From assembly GCA_003952965.2 (NCBI GenBank), contig CM025849.1:19998210-20062209 (forward strand): DNA of 64,000 nt, written 5' to 3'. The position numbers and the translations under genes are program-made. This document shows, piece after piece, positions 31,901 through 42,753 of this stretch. Under the pieces are notes generated by a model. It saw only the letters and a list, made by a program, of their open reading frames with translations, had not been told where the DNA came from and did no database searches. This DNA is from Morella rubra (Eukaryota; Streptophyta; Magnoliopsida; Fagales; Myricaceae). Each line of letters opens with the position of its first letter. Within the stretch, counting starts at the first letter, position 1.

Positions 31901-32675
31901 GACCAAGTCTACAGATGGCTTGGGTACCAATATTTGCTGGACAGTAGAGGATATCGCTTAGACGTGTGACATCTTCATTGATAAAGACAGATACCTTCGC
32001 CCCAGTGTGATTGCTTGGGTTCAGTGGTTCAGTATTTCCTGGATGAAGTTTCTACGGTGCTATCAGATTAACCCCGGGCCATGTTCTTCAGAGTGACCTT
32101 ACCTTACCTCACCTTACCCCTCCCTCTCTTTTTGATAATGCCAACGGGGGAGAAGTATATGAGAAATTTTGTCGTATTCTCATGTCATGTAAAGAAACAT
32201 TCCATACTTTGCTTTCTTTCTCTTTGCATTATGATTTTTTGTGACACATATACTTGATTTGACTTATTGGATATATTTGAGTACTATGTGATATTTGTGA
32301 TCTTATCTATGTTTTCAATTTCCTATCCTTATGCTTCAGAATTCAAATTGATTTCTATTTCATATTCTATTGTCTCTAATTTGCAAAGTTTCGACATTTA
32401 CAACAAGGTAGTACTCTTCACTCTAAACTCCTAAATATTGAAGAATCTTGAAGTGTTTGTGATCTAAGATTACATTGCGAAGTTTGAAGAATGATATAGA
32501 AGTGTTTTCCTTCAAGTTTAAAATTTTTGGAAACCTCTAATACAAAGGAGACTCTTGCAAAATTTCTAAAAATTTAAAGCTTTTTGCATCAAAATGTTTT
32601 GAAAAACTTCCACTTTTTCTCAAGGGAAGCTTTTTGATTTCTTCAGCAAAAATCTTTAAAAAGTGTTTGTCATCA
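31901..32675 (+). other. 3' untranslated region of Sirevirus A
   Basis: No gene. It contains remnants of the ORF3 C-terminus up to ~32090, then AT-rich sequence leading to the polypurine tract. Confidence 0.5.
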
Positions 32676-32690
32676 TCAAAAAGGGGGAGA
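32676..32690 (+). promoter_or_regulatory. Polypurine tract of Sirevirus A
   Basis: TCAAAAAGGGGGAGA lies where second-strand priming starts. It is now followed by element B; A's own 3' LTR (TGTTAACCCAAG) resumes at 42022. The last five bases GGAGA are B's target duplication. Confidence 0.85.
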
Positions 32691-33965
32691 TGTAAATCCT
32701 AAGATTAAGGCAACCAAGAGGAGGGTGAATTGGGTTTCAAAACTTTTTTCGAAACTCACCCTTTAGAAAGTGTTTGCTAGCTACAAGTCTCACAAAGAGA
32801 AACGATTGCAATAAAAGATTAAACACAAGAATATATATTGCAACTCAAATAGAGAAATAAAACTTAGAACAAGAAACTAGTAGCACAATGTAAGGAGATA
32901 AGGGAAGAGAAGCAAACACAAGATTTTTAGGTGGTTCAGCAAACCCACCTACATCCACCCCTCAAGCTCCTTTACCGAGCCTTGAGGTTTCTCCACTATG
33001 CTCCCTTCAACCAAGGAAAGCTTTCCTTACACTTGAGCTTGAGAAAACACCTCTTCAAGCCTCAAGAACGAGTTTGAGAACAAACCTCTCCAAACTCCTT
33101 CTTTTGATGAACAACCCTCACCAAAAGGAAACAAGAGAATCACTCTCTTAAAGTGTATAGGGATGAACGAAAATGCCCACTAAAACTCCTTGATGGAGTA
33201 GATGTTACAATGAGAAATTTCTATCTCTTAGGCTTCACACAACAACAAGAATGTGAAAGTGTTGATTATGTGTGAATGATGTTTGAACAAGGATTGAAAG
33301 GTTTTAGATCACTCTTAGCCTTAGTAAAATGATTTTGGTCGTTCAGCAACTTTTAAAAGGCGTAGGAATGGCTTTATATAGGCCTCATAAGAAAAATAGC
33401 CGTTGGGAGTCGAGCTGTCAAAAAACTCACGACGAACCGGTCGACCGCTGCAGGTTTACGTTACCCAACGGTCATAATGTCAGAGGTCAGAACGGCTCTT
33501 TTCTTTATTTTTCAAACTAACCGGTCGCTATACCAAGCTCGATCGACCGGGAACTCGACCTCCTCAACTTAAGCACATGATCCGGTTGTTTTAAAAACAC
33601 GATTTTGACCAACTTAAAATACCCAATTTTAAAGACTAACTTCCCATAAGTATATAAAAAGGTTTGGGAGTTTAATTGGGATATTTTAAAGCCATTTAAA
33701 ACATTTTTAAATCTTCAAAACAAGAGGTAAAACAGTTCATGCAAGTTTTGAAGAAATATGCAAGTGTGTGGTTCAAATCCTTGTTAAAGATGAAGTCTTA
33801 GAGTTACAAAGATTACCCTAGCATCTTGAGTCTTCACTTTAAGAGCACTTCCATTGAAGGGGATGTTGCTTGATCGCTTCGTGCTCATTTTGGATCTGCT
33901 TTGCTTCACATCTCAATTACTTTTATTGTTATCATCAAAACATTGATTGTGACTAAAAGCCAACA
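32691..33965 (-). mobile_element. 3' LTR of Sirevirus B
   Basis: Read leftward it runs TGTTGGCTTTTAGTCACAA ... CTTAGGATTTACA. It contains GGTCGACCG-type palindromes (33433-33560) and, downstream of them, the TATA box CCTATATAAAGCC (33370-33382). It differs from the 5' LTR by small indels and scattered substitutions, for example in the palindrome cluster. Confidence 0.95.
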
Positions 33966-33982
33966 ATCTCCCCTTTTTGATG
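33966..33982 (-). promoter_or_regulatory. Polypurine tract of Sirevirus B
   Basis: Minus strand ATCAAAAAGGGGAGAT, immediately before the 3' LTR; almost the same as that of element A. Confidence 0.85.
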
Positions 33983-34254
33983 ATGACAATAAATTAATTG
34001 ATCTTCCTTTTGTTGATCTTGTCTCCCCCTAACTTTTGTACTTTGATGTGGGGTTTTAGACATTTTAATACCTCAATGACAAAATGTTAGCATATAATAT
34101 GAAAGGATTGTATATGAATAATAAAGAGCTTTCATATCATTAAGCAGTACATCAAAGTTTCAAAGGGGTGCAGAGATACAAAAAGAGACTATTCTCTCCC
34201 CTTTGTCATCATAAAAAGGAAATAATATGCATATGAAATGCATATGCATGAAAA
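33983..34254 (-). other. 3' untranslated region of Sirevirus B
   Basis: AT-rich, no gene; between ORF3 and the polypurine tract. Confidence 0.5.
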
Positions 34255-35450
34255 TCATGGAGGAGGAAAGCGGGCCATAAAAGTCCTCATCTCCGCAAAG
34301 AACTGCCTCTGCTCCTCTTGCATAGAAGTAACACTCTCCTGAAGGAACTTCTTCTGTGCCTCATGCATAGCAGTCATCCTCTCCTCAAAAGCAGTGAATT
34401 GAGTATCAAAGGAAGAGGTAGGGTCGGAACTCTGGTAGGAGAAGGAATAATGGGAGGATCATCAGCCAAATCAGCATCTACATCAAACTCCATCGCCTCA
34501 GCATCTACCTCCTCACCTTCAGGCTCATCCTCAGCCTCAGCCACATCCTCATCAACATCCTCATCCTCATCACTACCTGACGCTTAGGCACCCAAGTATT
34601 TCTGGAAGTCCTTCTATAACCCATCAAGGTTAGGACCGCAGTGTCAAATTGTTCACACTTGGTCAAAGTGTCTCGCTCTCGAGAACTAAGTGCAACCCAA
34701 AATATCAAAATATCTAGGTAAACAACAAGCCATATGGTAGATTCTTTTAGACTCACATGCTGCTTCCATATGTTTGAGCATAATATAAGGAAGGTTGAAC
34801 TTTTTCTCTTTCAGGAGACGCTCAATCACAAAGACATCCATAAAAGTCACCTCCTCTCGGTGTCCACCCCGAGGAATCAGGTTATGGGTGCAAATCAAAT
34901 GAAGTAACCTCGAACGAATTGGTAATTGGTTGGCATGGATTTTCCTAGGTGCATCTTCTGCCACACCATTACCTAGGAGGTAAACTAGGGCTTCTCCATA
35001 ATCAAAGCCCTTACACACGGGCCAAGTTTTAAGCTCATAAGCCCGAATCCCGACATGTGGGATACCCAAAATATCACCGAGAATAACTTCATTCAAAATA
35101 ATATCCGTCCCCCAACCATACTCTTCACAGTAAACAAACCTCCAGCTTCCCACCCAACAGTCATATTAGAAAAGAAAATCCTAACATATTTGGGAAACAC
35201 TTCGTTACCCATATCCAACAAATTCCTCCAACCTTGCTTCACAAATGGACGCTCAATCTCAAAATCTAAAAGTGATTCTACATTCACTTTCCTTAACATG
35301 ACTTTTCTCTTTGAAAAGTCATTGTAAAACTTCTCAGCACATTCAGGATTACGGAAAAAATAATCAGCTCACCCGAATGATCCGCTGAAGAACGAGATGA
35401 TCCAGCTCGCTCATTTCCAACCATGGCAGCATGCTTTGTCCTTGGCATGA
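34255..35450 (-). pseudogene. Third ORF (ORF3) of Sirevirus B: putative plant transposon protein-like domain, acidic tail, coiled coil
   Basis: Starts at an ATG near 35449 (MPRTKHAAMVGNERAGSSRS). Frames then give ESLLDFEIERPFVKQGWRNL, EYGWGTDIILNEVILGDILG and IRSRLLHLICTHNLIPRGGH, EEVTFMDVFVIERLLKEKKF, NLPYIMLKHMEAA (35299-34800). The last blocks fit the Transposase_32 / plant transposon protein pattern. A strongly acidic run (SDEDEDVDEDVAEAEDEPEG, ~34575-34515) and a coil (MTAMHEAQKKFLQES, MQEEQRQFFAEMRTF) end it near 34258. At least three frameshifts are present. It lies downstream of pol in the same direction, the place of the env-like ORF of Sireviruses; its function is not known. Confidence 0.7.
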
Positions 35451-35723
35451 TGATTGAGTGTAAAAATCGAAGAGAAAGGGCTGAAATTTGGAAATCTGGG
35501 TTAGGGTTTCAAAGGGGCCGAAATCCCTAAAAGGTGAATGCTTGATGGATTTTGATGTAAATCCACACAAAAGAGAGGGTTTAGGCCAAATTTGATGGTC
35601 TAAAATGATTAGGATGGATTATAGGATAGCTTATGGTGTTTTGGGAAGGATTTGAGAGGGTTTGAGTCGAGAGAGGAGAAGCGTTCACGGGAGGAGAGAG
35701 ATTGGTTGACCAAAATGTGAACT

Positions 35724-35738
35724 GCAATATATATAGAC
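35724..35738 (-). promoter_or_regulatory. TATA box in front of ORF3 of Sirevirus B (candidate internal promoter)
   Basis: Minus strand GTCTATATATATTGC. It directly follows the palindrome array (35739-35854) and precedes the ORF3 ATG by about 280 bp. In the LTRs of the same family a TATA box likewise follows a palindrome array. Confidence 0.5.
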
Positions 35739-35854
35739 TCGACGAGGAGGTCGACCGCTTGGTATAGCGGTTCATGACCATCGACCGCTTGGTAGAACAT
35801 GTTCTACTAACTCGACCGCTTCGTGTAGCGGTTCCACACGGTCGACCGCTACAG
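35739..35854 (-). promoter_or_regulatory. Array of GGTCGACCGC palindrome motifs upstream of ORF3 (element B)
   Basis: Five motif copies in ~115 bp. In plus orientation these read GAGGTCGACCGCTTGGTATA, CATCGACCGCTTGGTAG, ACTCGACCGCTTCGTG and ACGGTCGACCGCTACAG, with AGCGGT half-sites between them. The longer word TATACCAAGCGGTCG also occurs in the B-family LTRs (41580-41610; 43210-43230). Confidence 0.65.
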
Positions 35855-36011
35855 AGAACAGCCTTTGAAAAATGAGGTTTTAATGCCCAAAATGAAATGA
35901 AATGATGATGCATTTGATGAATGTCAAACATGTAACAATATATAAGGACATTCTAAACATGTTTAAAACATCAAAACAATGAAAATCCATGGAAATCAAT
36001 AAAATAGCATA
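35855..36011 (-). other. Spacer between B RNase H and the palindrome array
   Basis: Short AT-rich sequence after the pol stop; nothing recognised. Confidence 0.5.
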
Positions 36012-36620
36012 TCAAAGAGCATTTGCATCTAAAAACCCAATATCTCGTCTAAGATCACGAAATCTGTCATTACTCAAGGGTTTTGTGAAAATATCAGCTA
36101 GTTGATGCTCAGTACTAATGAAATCAAGTGAGATGTCACCTTTTTGAATATGATCTCTTAGAAAATGATGTCTCACTTCAATGTGTTTAGTCCTTGAGTG
36201 TTGGATGAGATTCTTGGACAAGTTGATAGCACTAGTGTTATCACATTTGATGGGTATACTATCAAACTCCAATCCAAAATCTTTGAGAGTTTGTTTCATC
36301 CACAACACTTGAGCACAACAACTACCGGCCGCTATGTATTCCGCTTCGGTTGTTGATAAAGCAACCGAGTTTTGTTTCTTGCTACTCCAAGAAACTAAAG
36401 ATGATCCTAGGAAATGACAAGTACCACTAGTACTTTTTCTCTCGACTTTGCACCCGCAAAGTCGGCATCGGAATAGCTTACTAGGTTCATGTGAGTGTCT
36501 CTAGGATACCAAAGTCCTAGGTCAATAGTACCCAAAAGATATCGAAAAATTCTTTTTACGGCACAAAGATGAGATTCTTTAGGACATGCTTGGAATCTAG
36601 CACATAAACACACTAAACAT
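36012..36620 (-). pseudogene. Sirevirus B pol: RNase H
   Basis: FQACPKESHLCAVKRIFRYL then LVSYSDADFAGAKSREK (36613-36430) gives the first active-site Asp. After a frameshift of about 100 bp, LWMKQTLKDFGLEFDSIPIK, CDNTSAINLSKN, HIEVRHHFLRDHIQKGDI and HQLADIFTKPL lead to a stop at 36012. The second frame between (36310-36400) carries the SVALSTTEAEYIAAG block. The domain would remove the RNA strand during cDNA synthesis. Confidence 0.9.
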
Positions 36621-37545
36621 AATATCCGGCCTACTAGCCGTCAAATAGAGGAGAGCTCCAATCATACCTCTATATTTGGTGATGTCCACCTTTTTACCTT
36701 TTTCATCCGCATCAAGCTTTAGCGATGTGCTCATTGGTGTTTCCGCCACTTTCAAGTTCTCCATTCCAAAGCGTTTGAGTAGATCCTTTATATACTTGGC
36801 TTGGTTTATGAAGATTCCTTCTTTGGATTGCTTGATTTGTAGTCCAAGGAAGAAGTTGAGCTCACCCATCATACTCATCTCAAACTCTTCATGCATAAAT
36901 TTGAAAAATTCTTGACAAAGAGAGTCATTAGTAGCACCGAATATGATGTCATCCACATAAATTTGCACAATTATGATATCATTGTTTTTGGACTTGGTGA
37001 AAAGTGTTGTTACCCATGGAAAAACCTTTTTCAACAAGGAAAGTTTTAAGTCTATCATACCAAGCTCTAGGAGCTTGTTTTAGTCCATACAAAGCCTTTT
37101 TCAATTTGAAAACAAAATTTGGATAAGCTTCATTTTGAAAACCTTGTGGTTGTTCTACATAGACTTCTTCCAAGATAAATCCATTCAAGAAAGCACTTTT
37201 CACATCCATTTGATAAAGCATAAAATTTTTATAGCAAGCAAAGGCCAAAAGCATTCTAATGGATTCCAAACGTGCTACGGGTGCATATGTTTCATCATAA
37301 TCAATCCCTTCTTCTTGATTATAGCCTTTAGCAACCAATCTAGCTTTGTTTCTAACAATAGTACCGTGCTCATCAACCTTGTTCCTAAAGACCCATTTTG
37401 TGCCAATAATGGTTTGATCCTTGGGTCTAGGGACAAGTTCCCAAACTTGATTTCTCTCAAATTGGTTTAACTCTTCTTGCATTGCCAAAATCCAACTTTC
37501 GTCGTTTTCGGCTTCAAGAAAAGTCTTAGGTTCAATTTGAGACAC
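36597..37545 (-). pseudogene. Sirevirus B pol: reverse transcriptase
   Basis: Two overlapping frames. 37545-36979 has MQEELNQFERNQVWELVPRP, GTKWVFRNKVDEHG, NKARLVAKGYNQEEGIDYDE, MDVKSAFLNGFILEEVYVEQ and KKALYGLKQAPRAWYDRL. A one-base shift near 37020 leads to 37058-36597 with the catalytic IYVDDIIFG (YVDD at 36959-36948), FEMSMMGELNFFLGLQI, AKYIKDLLKRFGM and YLTASRPDIMFSV. All key RT residues are retained; only the shift disables it. Confidence 0.95.
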
Positions 37546-37616
37546 AAATGCAAGATGATTACAAATATTTCTAAGTGAAGCTCTAGTTCTAGTTCCATGA
37601 GAGGGATCACCAATAA

Positions 37617-38410
37617 TTAACTCTTAAGGGTGACTAGTAGCATACCTCCATTCTTTAGGGAGTTCTTGTGAAGTACCTTCTCCTTGCAACGTTGAATAAT
37701 TTCTTCACTTGGAGGTTGAGCTTCCTTGTTTTGAGTGGGGTTATCCTTGATTTCAAGTTCTTCCATCTCCCCCTCAATATCTTCAATATCTACAAACGGA
37801 CCATTAGTTTCATCAAAAGTGATATGCATTGATTCTTCAACACAAAGAGTCATTTTGTTATAAACTCTATAAGCTTTACTCGAATTAGAGTATCCAAGAA
37901 AAATTCCAACATCGGTTTTAGAATCAAATTTTTCAAGGTTGTCTTTGGTATTTAAAATGAAGCATTTACAACCAAAAACTTTGAAATAATGGATGTTGGG
38001 TTTTCTATCTTTCCAAAGCTCATAAGGAGTTTTCTTCAAAGTGGGTCTCATAGATACTCTATTCAAAACATAGCAAGAGGTGTTGACGGCCTCGGCCCAA
38101 AAATATTTTGGTAACTTATTTTCATTCAAAATAGTTCTTGCCATCTCTTGAATAGTTCTATTCTTTCTCTCAACAACCCCATTTTGTTGAGGAGTTCTAG
38201 GTGTTGAAAAATTATGCTCATAACCATTCATGCTACAAAAAGATTCAAACTTCTCATTTACGAATTCACCACCATGGTCACTTCTAATGGCCACAATGGT
38301 GTATCCTTTTGCATTTTGCACCCTTTTTGAGAATTTAATGAATTCATGAATGACTTCATCTTTTGAAGCTAAAAACAAAATCCAAGTGAACCTAGAGTAG
38401 TCATCCACAA
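37617..38410 (-). pseudogene. Sirevirus B pol: integrase core and C-terminal region
   Basis: One 263-residue frame with VDDYSRFTWILFL (first Asp; the N-side joins the upstream frame through a shift at ~38410), IRSDHGGEFVNEKFESFC (second Asp), TPQQNGVVERKNRTIQEMAR (catalytic Glu in VVERKN), YFWAEAVNTSCYVLNR, TPYELWKDRKPNIHYF and FLGYSNSSKAYRVYN. The D,D35E triad is complete. The frame shifts again near 37660 before the RT. Integrase inserts the cDNA and makes the 5-bp duplication seen for this family. Confidence 0.95.
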
Positions 38411-39075
38411 TTACAAAGCATAGGACTTTCCACCAAGACTTTGAATTCTTGATGGACCAAATAAATGAAGTAATTGTAGAGGTCTACTAGTTGAAATGAA
38501 GTTTTTGGATTTAAAAGAGGTTTTCACTTGTTTTCCCATTTGACAAGCTTCACAAACTTGGTCTTTTTCAAAATTCAACTTAGGTAGCCCATTCACAAGA
38601 TCATGCTTAGAGATTTTCAAAATTTGATGCATGCTTGCATGACCCAATCTTCTATGCCATAGCCAACTATCATTTACATTGACCACAAGACAATTATCCA
38701 CACAAGCATTTTGATCAATGTCAATCTTGTACACATTTGAGTTCTTATGGCCAATAAACAATAATTTTTTATCTATGACATTTTCAATAAGGCATCGAGA
38801 AGATTCAAATACAACTCTATAACCTTTATCACAAAGTTGACTAATACTAAGCAAGTTATGCTTCAATTTATCAACCAATAGGACATTTTCAATTAAAGGA
38901 AGGGAGTTACCACCAATATTACCTATACCAATGATTTTCCCTTTGGAGTTGTCGCCAAATGTTACATTTCCACCTTTGATGGTTGATAGGCTTGAGAATC
39001 TTGATGGGTCACCGGTCATGTGTCTTGAACAACCACTATCCAAGAACCAACTATTGCATTTCTTCTTTCTTGAAT
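38411..39075 (-). pseudogene. Sirevirus B pol: aspartic protease and GAG-pre-integrase domain
   Basis: The protease active site LDSGCSRHMTGD starts at ~39046. Then come NVTFGDNSKGKIIGIGNIGG, LKHNLLSISQLCDKGY and the pre-integrase zinc motif: WLWHRRLGHASMHQILKI (H, H) with CEACQMGKQVKTSF (C, C). The frame ends at a shift at 38411 within SLGGKSY, just before the integrase core. Confidence 0.95.
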
Positions 39076-39179
39076 CCTACAAAACAAATTCAAGATGAAG
39101 CTTTTGGTACCCAAACCTTTTTGGGTCCATTTGGGTTAGCCATAGTTCCCTTTGGAACCCATATCTTTCTAAGAGCTTT

Positions 39180-40703
39180 GCACCCAAGTTTCTTGAGAGG
39201 ACAATCAAATATTAGATGTTAATTCTTGTTGCAAAAGTTACAAGTATGAAGAGATTCATTTGAGGATTTAGCTTTGACAAAGAAATTTTTGAAATACTTT
39301 TCATTTTTATGAGGCTTGTAGCCTAAACCACTTTTGTCAAAAACACATCTTTGATTGTTTAGAATGTTCTCCAAAGCTTTGCTTCCTTGAGTGAATTTTT
39401 CAAGAATGGTGTTTTGACGAGTAACCTTATCTTTGAAAGCTTTGTTCTCAATTTCTAAAGTTGAAACTTTTAGTTTCAATTCCTCATTCTCTAGCTTCAA
39501 ATTTCCTTGTTCATCATTTAAGGAATCAAGGTCACTTGTAGCTAGTGAATGCTTCTTTTTCAAAACATTGTATTTGAGTTTAAGCTTTTCAAACGTAATG
39601 TATAACTCATCAAAAGCATTTTCTAATTCATCATATGAAGGTTTTGAATCTTCAAGATCCGAGAGATATACCTCATCATCTTCTAGAGCCATGAAGCACA
39701 TGTTTTCGATTTCTCCCTCATCTTCTTCATCGGAGGAGCTTGAATCGCTATCTTCCCAAGTAGCTTTCATAGCTTTCTTTTTATATTTGAGAAGTGGGCA
39801 ATCCGCCTTAATGTGACCGGGTTTCTTGCACTTGTAGCAAGTGATGTGGTCCTTCTTGTTCCATCTTTGGTATTCCTTCTTTGGCTCTTCTCTTTGAAAT
39901 CTTTGAAGTTCTTCCTTCCTTGCTTTCTCTTGAGGAAGTTTCTAAAATTCCTTGTCATGAGAGCATATCCTCATCTCCACTATCATCATTATCTTCTTCA
40001 ATCTCAACTACGGAGGATTTCAAGGCTATGCTTCTCCTTTTTGAACTTTCCTCTTCATGTCCCTTCATGGTGATTTCATGAGTCATAAGGGATCCAACAA
40101 GCTCTTCCAAAGGCAATTTGGTGAGGTCCTTTGCTTCTTGAATAGCGGTGACTTTGGCTTCCCAAGTCTTTGGTAGATCTAAGAACTTTTCTCACCAAAT
40201 CAGAGTTAGTGTACACTTTTCCAAGAGCATTTAAATCATTTACAATATTAGTAAATCTAGTAAGCATGTCACCAATGTTTTCTTCTGGTTTCATCTTTAA
40301 CAATTAATAGCTATGAACTAGCATGCTTTTCTTAGATTCTTTCACTTGGTTTGTACCTTCATGAGTGATTTCTAAAGAATGTCAAATTTCTTTTGCACTA
40401 ACACAAGTAGATATTCTATTGAATTCACTTCTCTCTAAAGCACAATAAAGAATGTTCATAGCTCTAGCATTTATAGAAATTTTTTTTGTCATCATCGGTA
40501 TACTCATTCACGGCCTTAGAGACAGTCTCACCTACGGCTTTCATAGGGTAGTGAGGTTCATTTAAAATACAAAGCCATAGATCAAAGTCAATGGATTGAA
40601 AATAAATTTTCATCCTTGCTTTCCAATAAGAGTAATCACTTCCATTGAAGGAAGAGGTCTAGATGTTGAGAGTCCCTCAACATGAGAGTTGTGCTTGAAG
40701 TTG
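39180..40703 (-). pseudogene. Sirevirus B gag
   Basis: N-terminal part (40700-40080) shows SDYSYWKARMKIYFQSIDFD, MLKMKPEENIGDMLTRFTNI and LTKLPLEELVGSLMTHEITM in several frames, the copia gag (UBN2-like) fold. A first CCHC knuckle reads CYKCKKPGHIKADC near 39845-39800. An acidic segment (DSDSSSSDEEDEGEIE) and a long Leu/Lys/Glu coil (39770-39380; KLKLKYNVLKKKHSLATSDL) follow. A second knuckle (CNFCNKN then H....C) spans 39235-39200, with a stop in its middle. Two knuckles around a long coil are typical for Sirevirus gag. Frameshifts lie near 40200, 39960 and 39780. Confidence 0.9.
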
Positions 40704-40740
40704 TCATTCTAACTCAAGATTGTTAAATCTTGCTAAAGAG

Positions 40741-40760
40741 AGCACCAAGCTCTGATACCA
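40741..40760 (-). promoter_or_regulatory. Primer binding site of Sirevirus B (initiator tRNA-Met)
   Basis: Minus strand TGGTATCAGAGCTTGGTGC, two bases after the 5' LTR end. TGGTATCAGAGC is the standard complement to the 3' end of plant initiator tRNA-Met. Confidence 0.95.
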
Positions 40761-40762
40761 AT

Positions 40763-42015
40763 TGTAAATCCTAAGATTAAGGCAACCAAGAGGGGGGTGA
40801 ATTGGGTTTTCAAAACTTTTTCGAAACTCACTCTTTAGAAAGTGTTTGCTAGCTACAAGTCTCACAAAGAGAAACGATTGCAATAAAAGATTAAACACAG
40901 AATATATATTGCAACTCAAATAGAGAAATAAAACTTAGAACAAGAAACTAGTAGCACAATGTAAGGAGATAAGGAAGAGAAGCAAACACAAGATTTTTAG
41001 GTGGTTCGGCAAACCCGCCTACATCCACCCCTCAAGCTCCTTTACCGAGCCTTGAGGTTTCTCCACTATGCTCCCTTCAACCAAGGGAAAGCTTTCCTTA
41101 CAACTTGAGAAATACCTCTTCAAGCCTCAAGAACGAGTTTGAGAACAAACCCTCAAACTCCTTCTTTTGGTGAACAACCCTCACCAAAAGGAAACAAGAG
41201 AATCACTCTCTTAGAAGTGTATAGGGATGAACGAAAATGCCACTAAAACTCCCTTGATGGAGTAGATATTACAATGAGAAATTTCTATCTCTTAGGCTTC
41301 ACACAATAACAAGGATGTGAAAGTGTTGATTATGTGTGAATGATGTTTGAACAAGGATTGAAAGGTTTTAGATCACTCTTAGCCTTAATAAAATGATTTT
41401 GGTTGTTCAGCAACTTTTAAAAGGCGTAGGAGTGGCTTTATATGGGCCTCATAAGAAAAATAGCCGTTGGGAGTCGAGCTGTCAAAAACTTGATGACCGA
41501 TCGACCACTGTAGGTTTACGTTACCCAACGGTCATAATGTCAGAGGTCAGAACGACTCTATTTTTCAAACTAACCGGTCGACCGCTATACCAAGCGGTCG
41601 TTGGCCGGTCAACCACCAAACTTAAGTACATGATCCGGTTGTTTAAAAACATGATTTTGACCAACTTAAAATACCCAATTTTAAAGACTAACTTCCCATA
41701 AGTATATAAAAGGTTTGAGAGTTTAATTGAGATATTTTGAAGCCATTTAAAACATTTTTAAATCTTCAAAACAAGTGGTAAAACAGTTCATGCACGTTTT
41801 GAAGAAATATGCAAGTGTGTGGCTTAAATCCTTGTTAAAGATGAAGTCTTAGAGTTACAAAAATTACCCTATATCTTAGTCTTTCACTTTAAGAGCACTT
41901 CCATTGAAGGGATGTTGCTTGATCGCTTCGTGCTTCATTTTGGATCTGCTTTGCTTCTTATCTCAATTACTTCTATTGTTATCATCAAAACATTGATTGT
42001 GACTAAAAGCCAACA
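40763..42015 (-). mobile_element. 5' LTR of Sirevirus B
   Basis: Read leftward: TGTTGGCTTTTAGTCACAA ... CTTAGGATTTACA, 1253 bp. The promoter part holds a palindrome cluster (AACCGGTCGACCGCTATACC, 41574-41625, and a second at 41490-41505) followed by the TATA box CCCATATAAAGCC (41434-41446). The target duplication GGAGA is at 42016-42020. Confidence 0.95.
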
Positions 42016-42021
42016 GGAGAT

Positions 42022-42753
42022 TGTTAACCCAAGATTGCTCCTTGAGCAATCTAATTCGATTTTGATGATAACAAATGATAAAATAACTTTGGAGTAATTT
42101 TAAAGATGTGCTTTTCAATCCATAAATCAATCAAGGCTATTAAATTGTATTTATTCTCTCTTAATGACTTTAAGCCCTATAATTATACTAAACACCATGG
42201 TTTGCACTTAAATGATTATATCTTTTATTGGATGAGCTTTCGTGTTGAAATGGAATGGATTGCACATCATTAAAAGCATTGAAAATCTCCTCCAGCCAAG
42301 ATGGTGTCAACATATTGCACTGCTGCCAGCACATCATTTTGATAGTGTCGACACATGAAAGGTGGTGTCGACACATGGTGAAAGAAGTGTCAACACATGC
42401 CATAGACACCTGAGAGCCAGTTTTAGGCTCGAAGAATGTGTCGACACATGTTGAGGGATCAATATTTTTAAAAGATGACATCAGTGCAGATTTCAGGACG
42501 TTGTGGCACTTAGGACACCTCTCCAACATTCCAAAAACGCCCTTAGGACCACCCAAGACTGAAGATCTATAAAGATAACCTAATGAAGAGAGAAAAAAAT
42601 ACGTTTTACATCATCAATCTTGACCTAGCCTCCAAAGAGAGAGAGAAAAAGCAAAAGAAAAAACTTACACACATTCCAAGAAAGCTACTACTGCCATTGC
42701 CATTGTTGTAGCATTCAATATTTGATCTTGTATTCTAGCTCATCATTGTAGCT
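42022..42753 (+). mobile_element. 3' LTR of Sirevirus A, first part
   Basis: Starts TGTTAACCCAAGATTGC directly after B's target duplication, as expected after the polypurine tract at 32690. It has five TGTGTCGACACA-type palindromes (42303-42446), then a TATA-like ATCTATAAAGATA (42565-42577). It is interrupted at 42754 by a solo LTR and continues at 44022. It matches the A-family solo LTR at 57701-58922. Confidence 0.9.

Larger units (their letters stand above)
32691..42015 (-). mobile_element. Sirevirus B: nearly complete Ty1/copia retrotransposon with TSD GGAGA
   Basis: Two LTRs of ~1.25-1.28 kb (32691-33965, 40763-42015) bracket PBS, gag, protease, integrase, RT, RNase H, ORF3 and polypurine tract, all reading leftward. 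GGAGA flanks both sides (32686-32690, 42016-42020), giving a clean insertion. The gag with a long coil and two CCHC knuckles, the PBS against initiator tRNA-Met, and the extra ORF mark the Sirevirus lineage. Frameshifts break pol, but long conserved frames remain and the two LTRs are nearly the same, so the insertion is fairly recent, later than A. Confidence 0.95.

Noticed and set aside
40741..40760. tRNA gene remnant
   Set aside because: TGGTATCAGAGC is a primer binding site complementary to tRNA-Met, placed next to an LTR; no cloverleaf around it.
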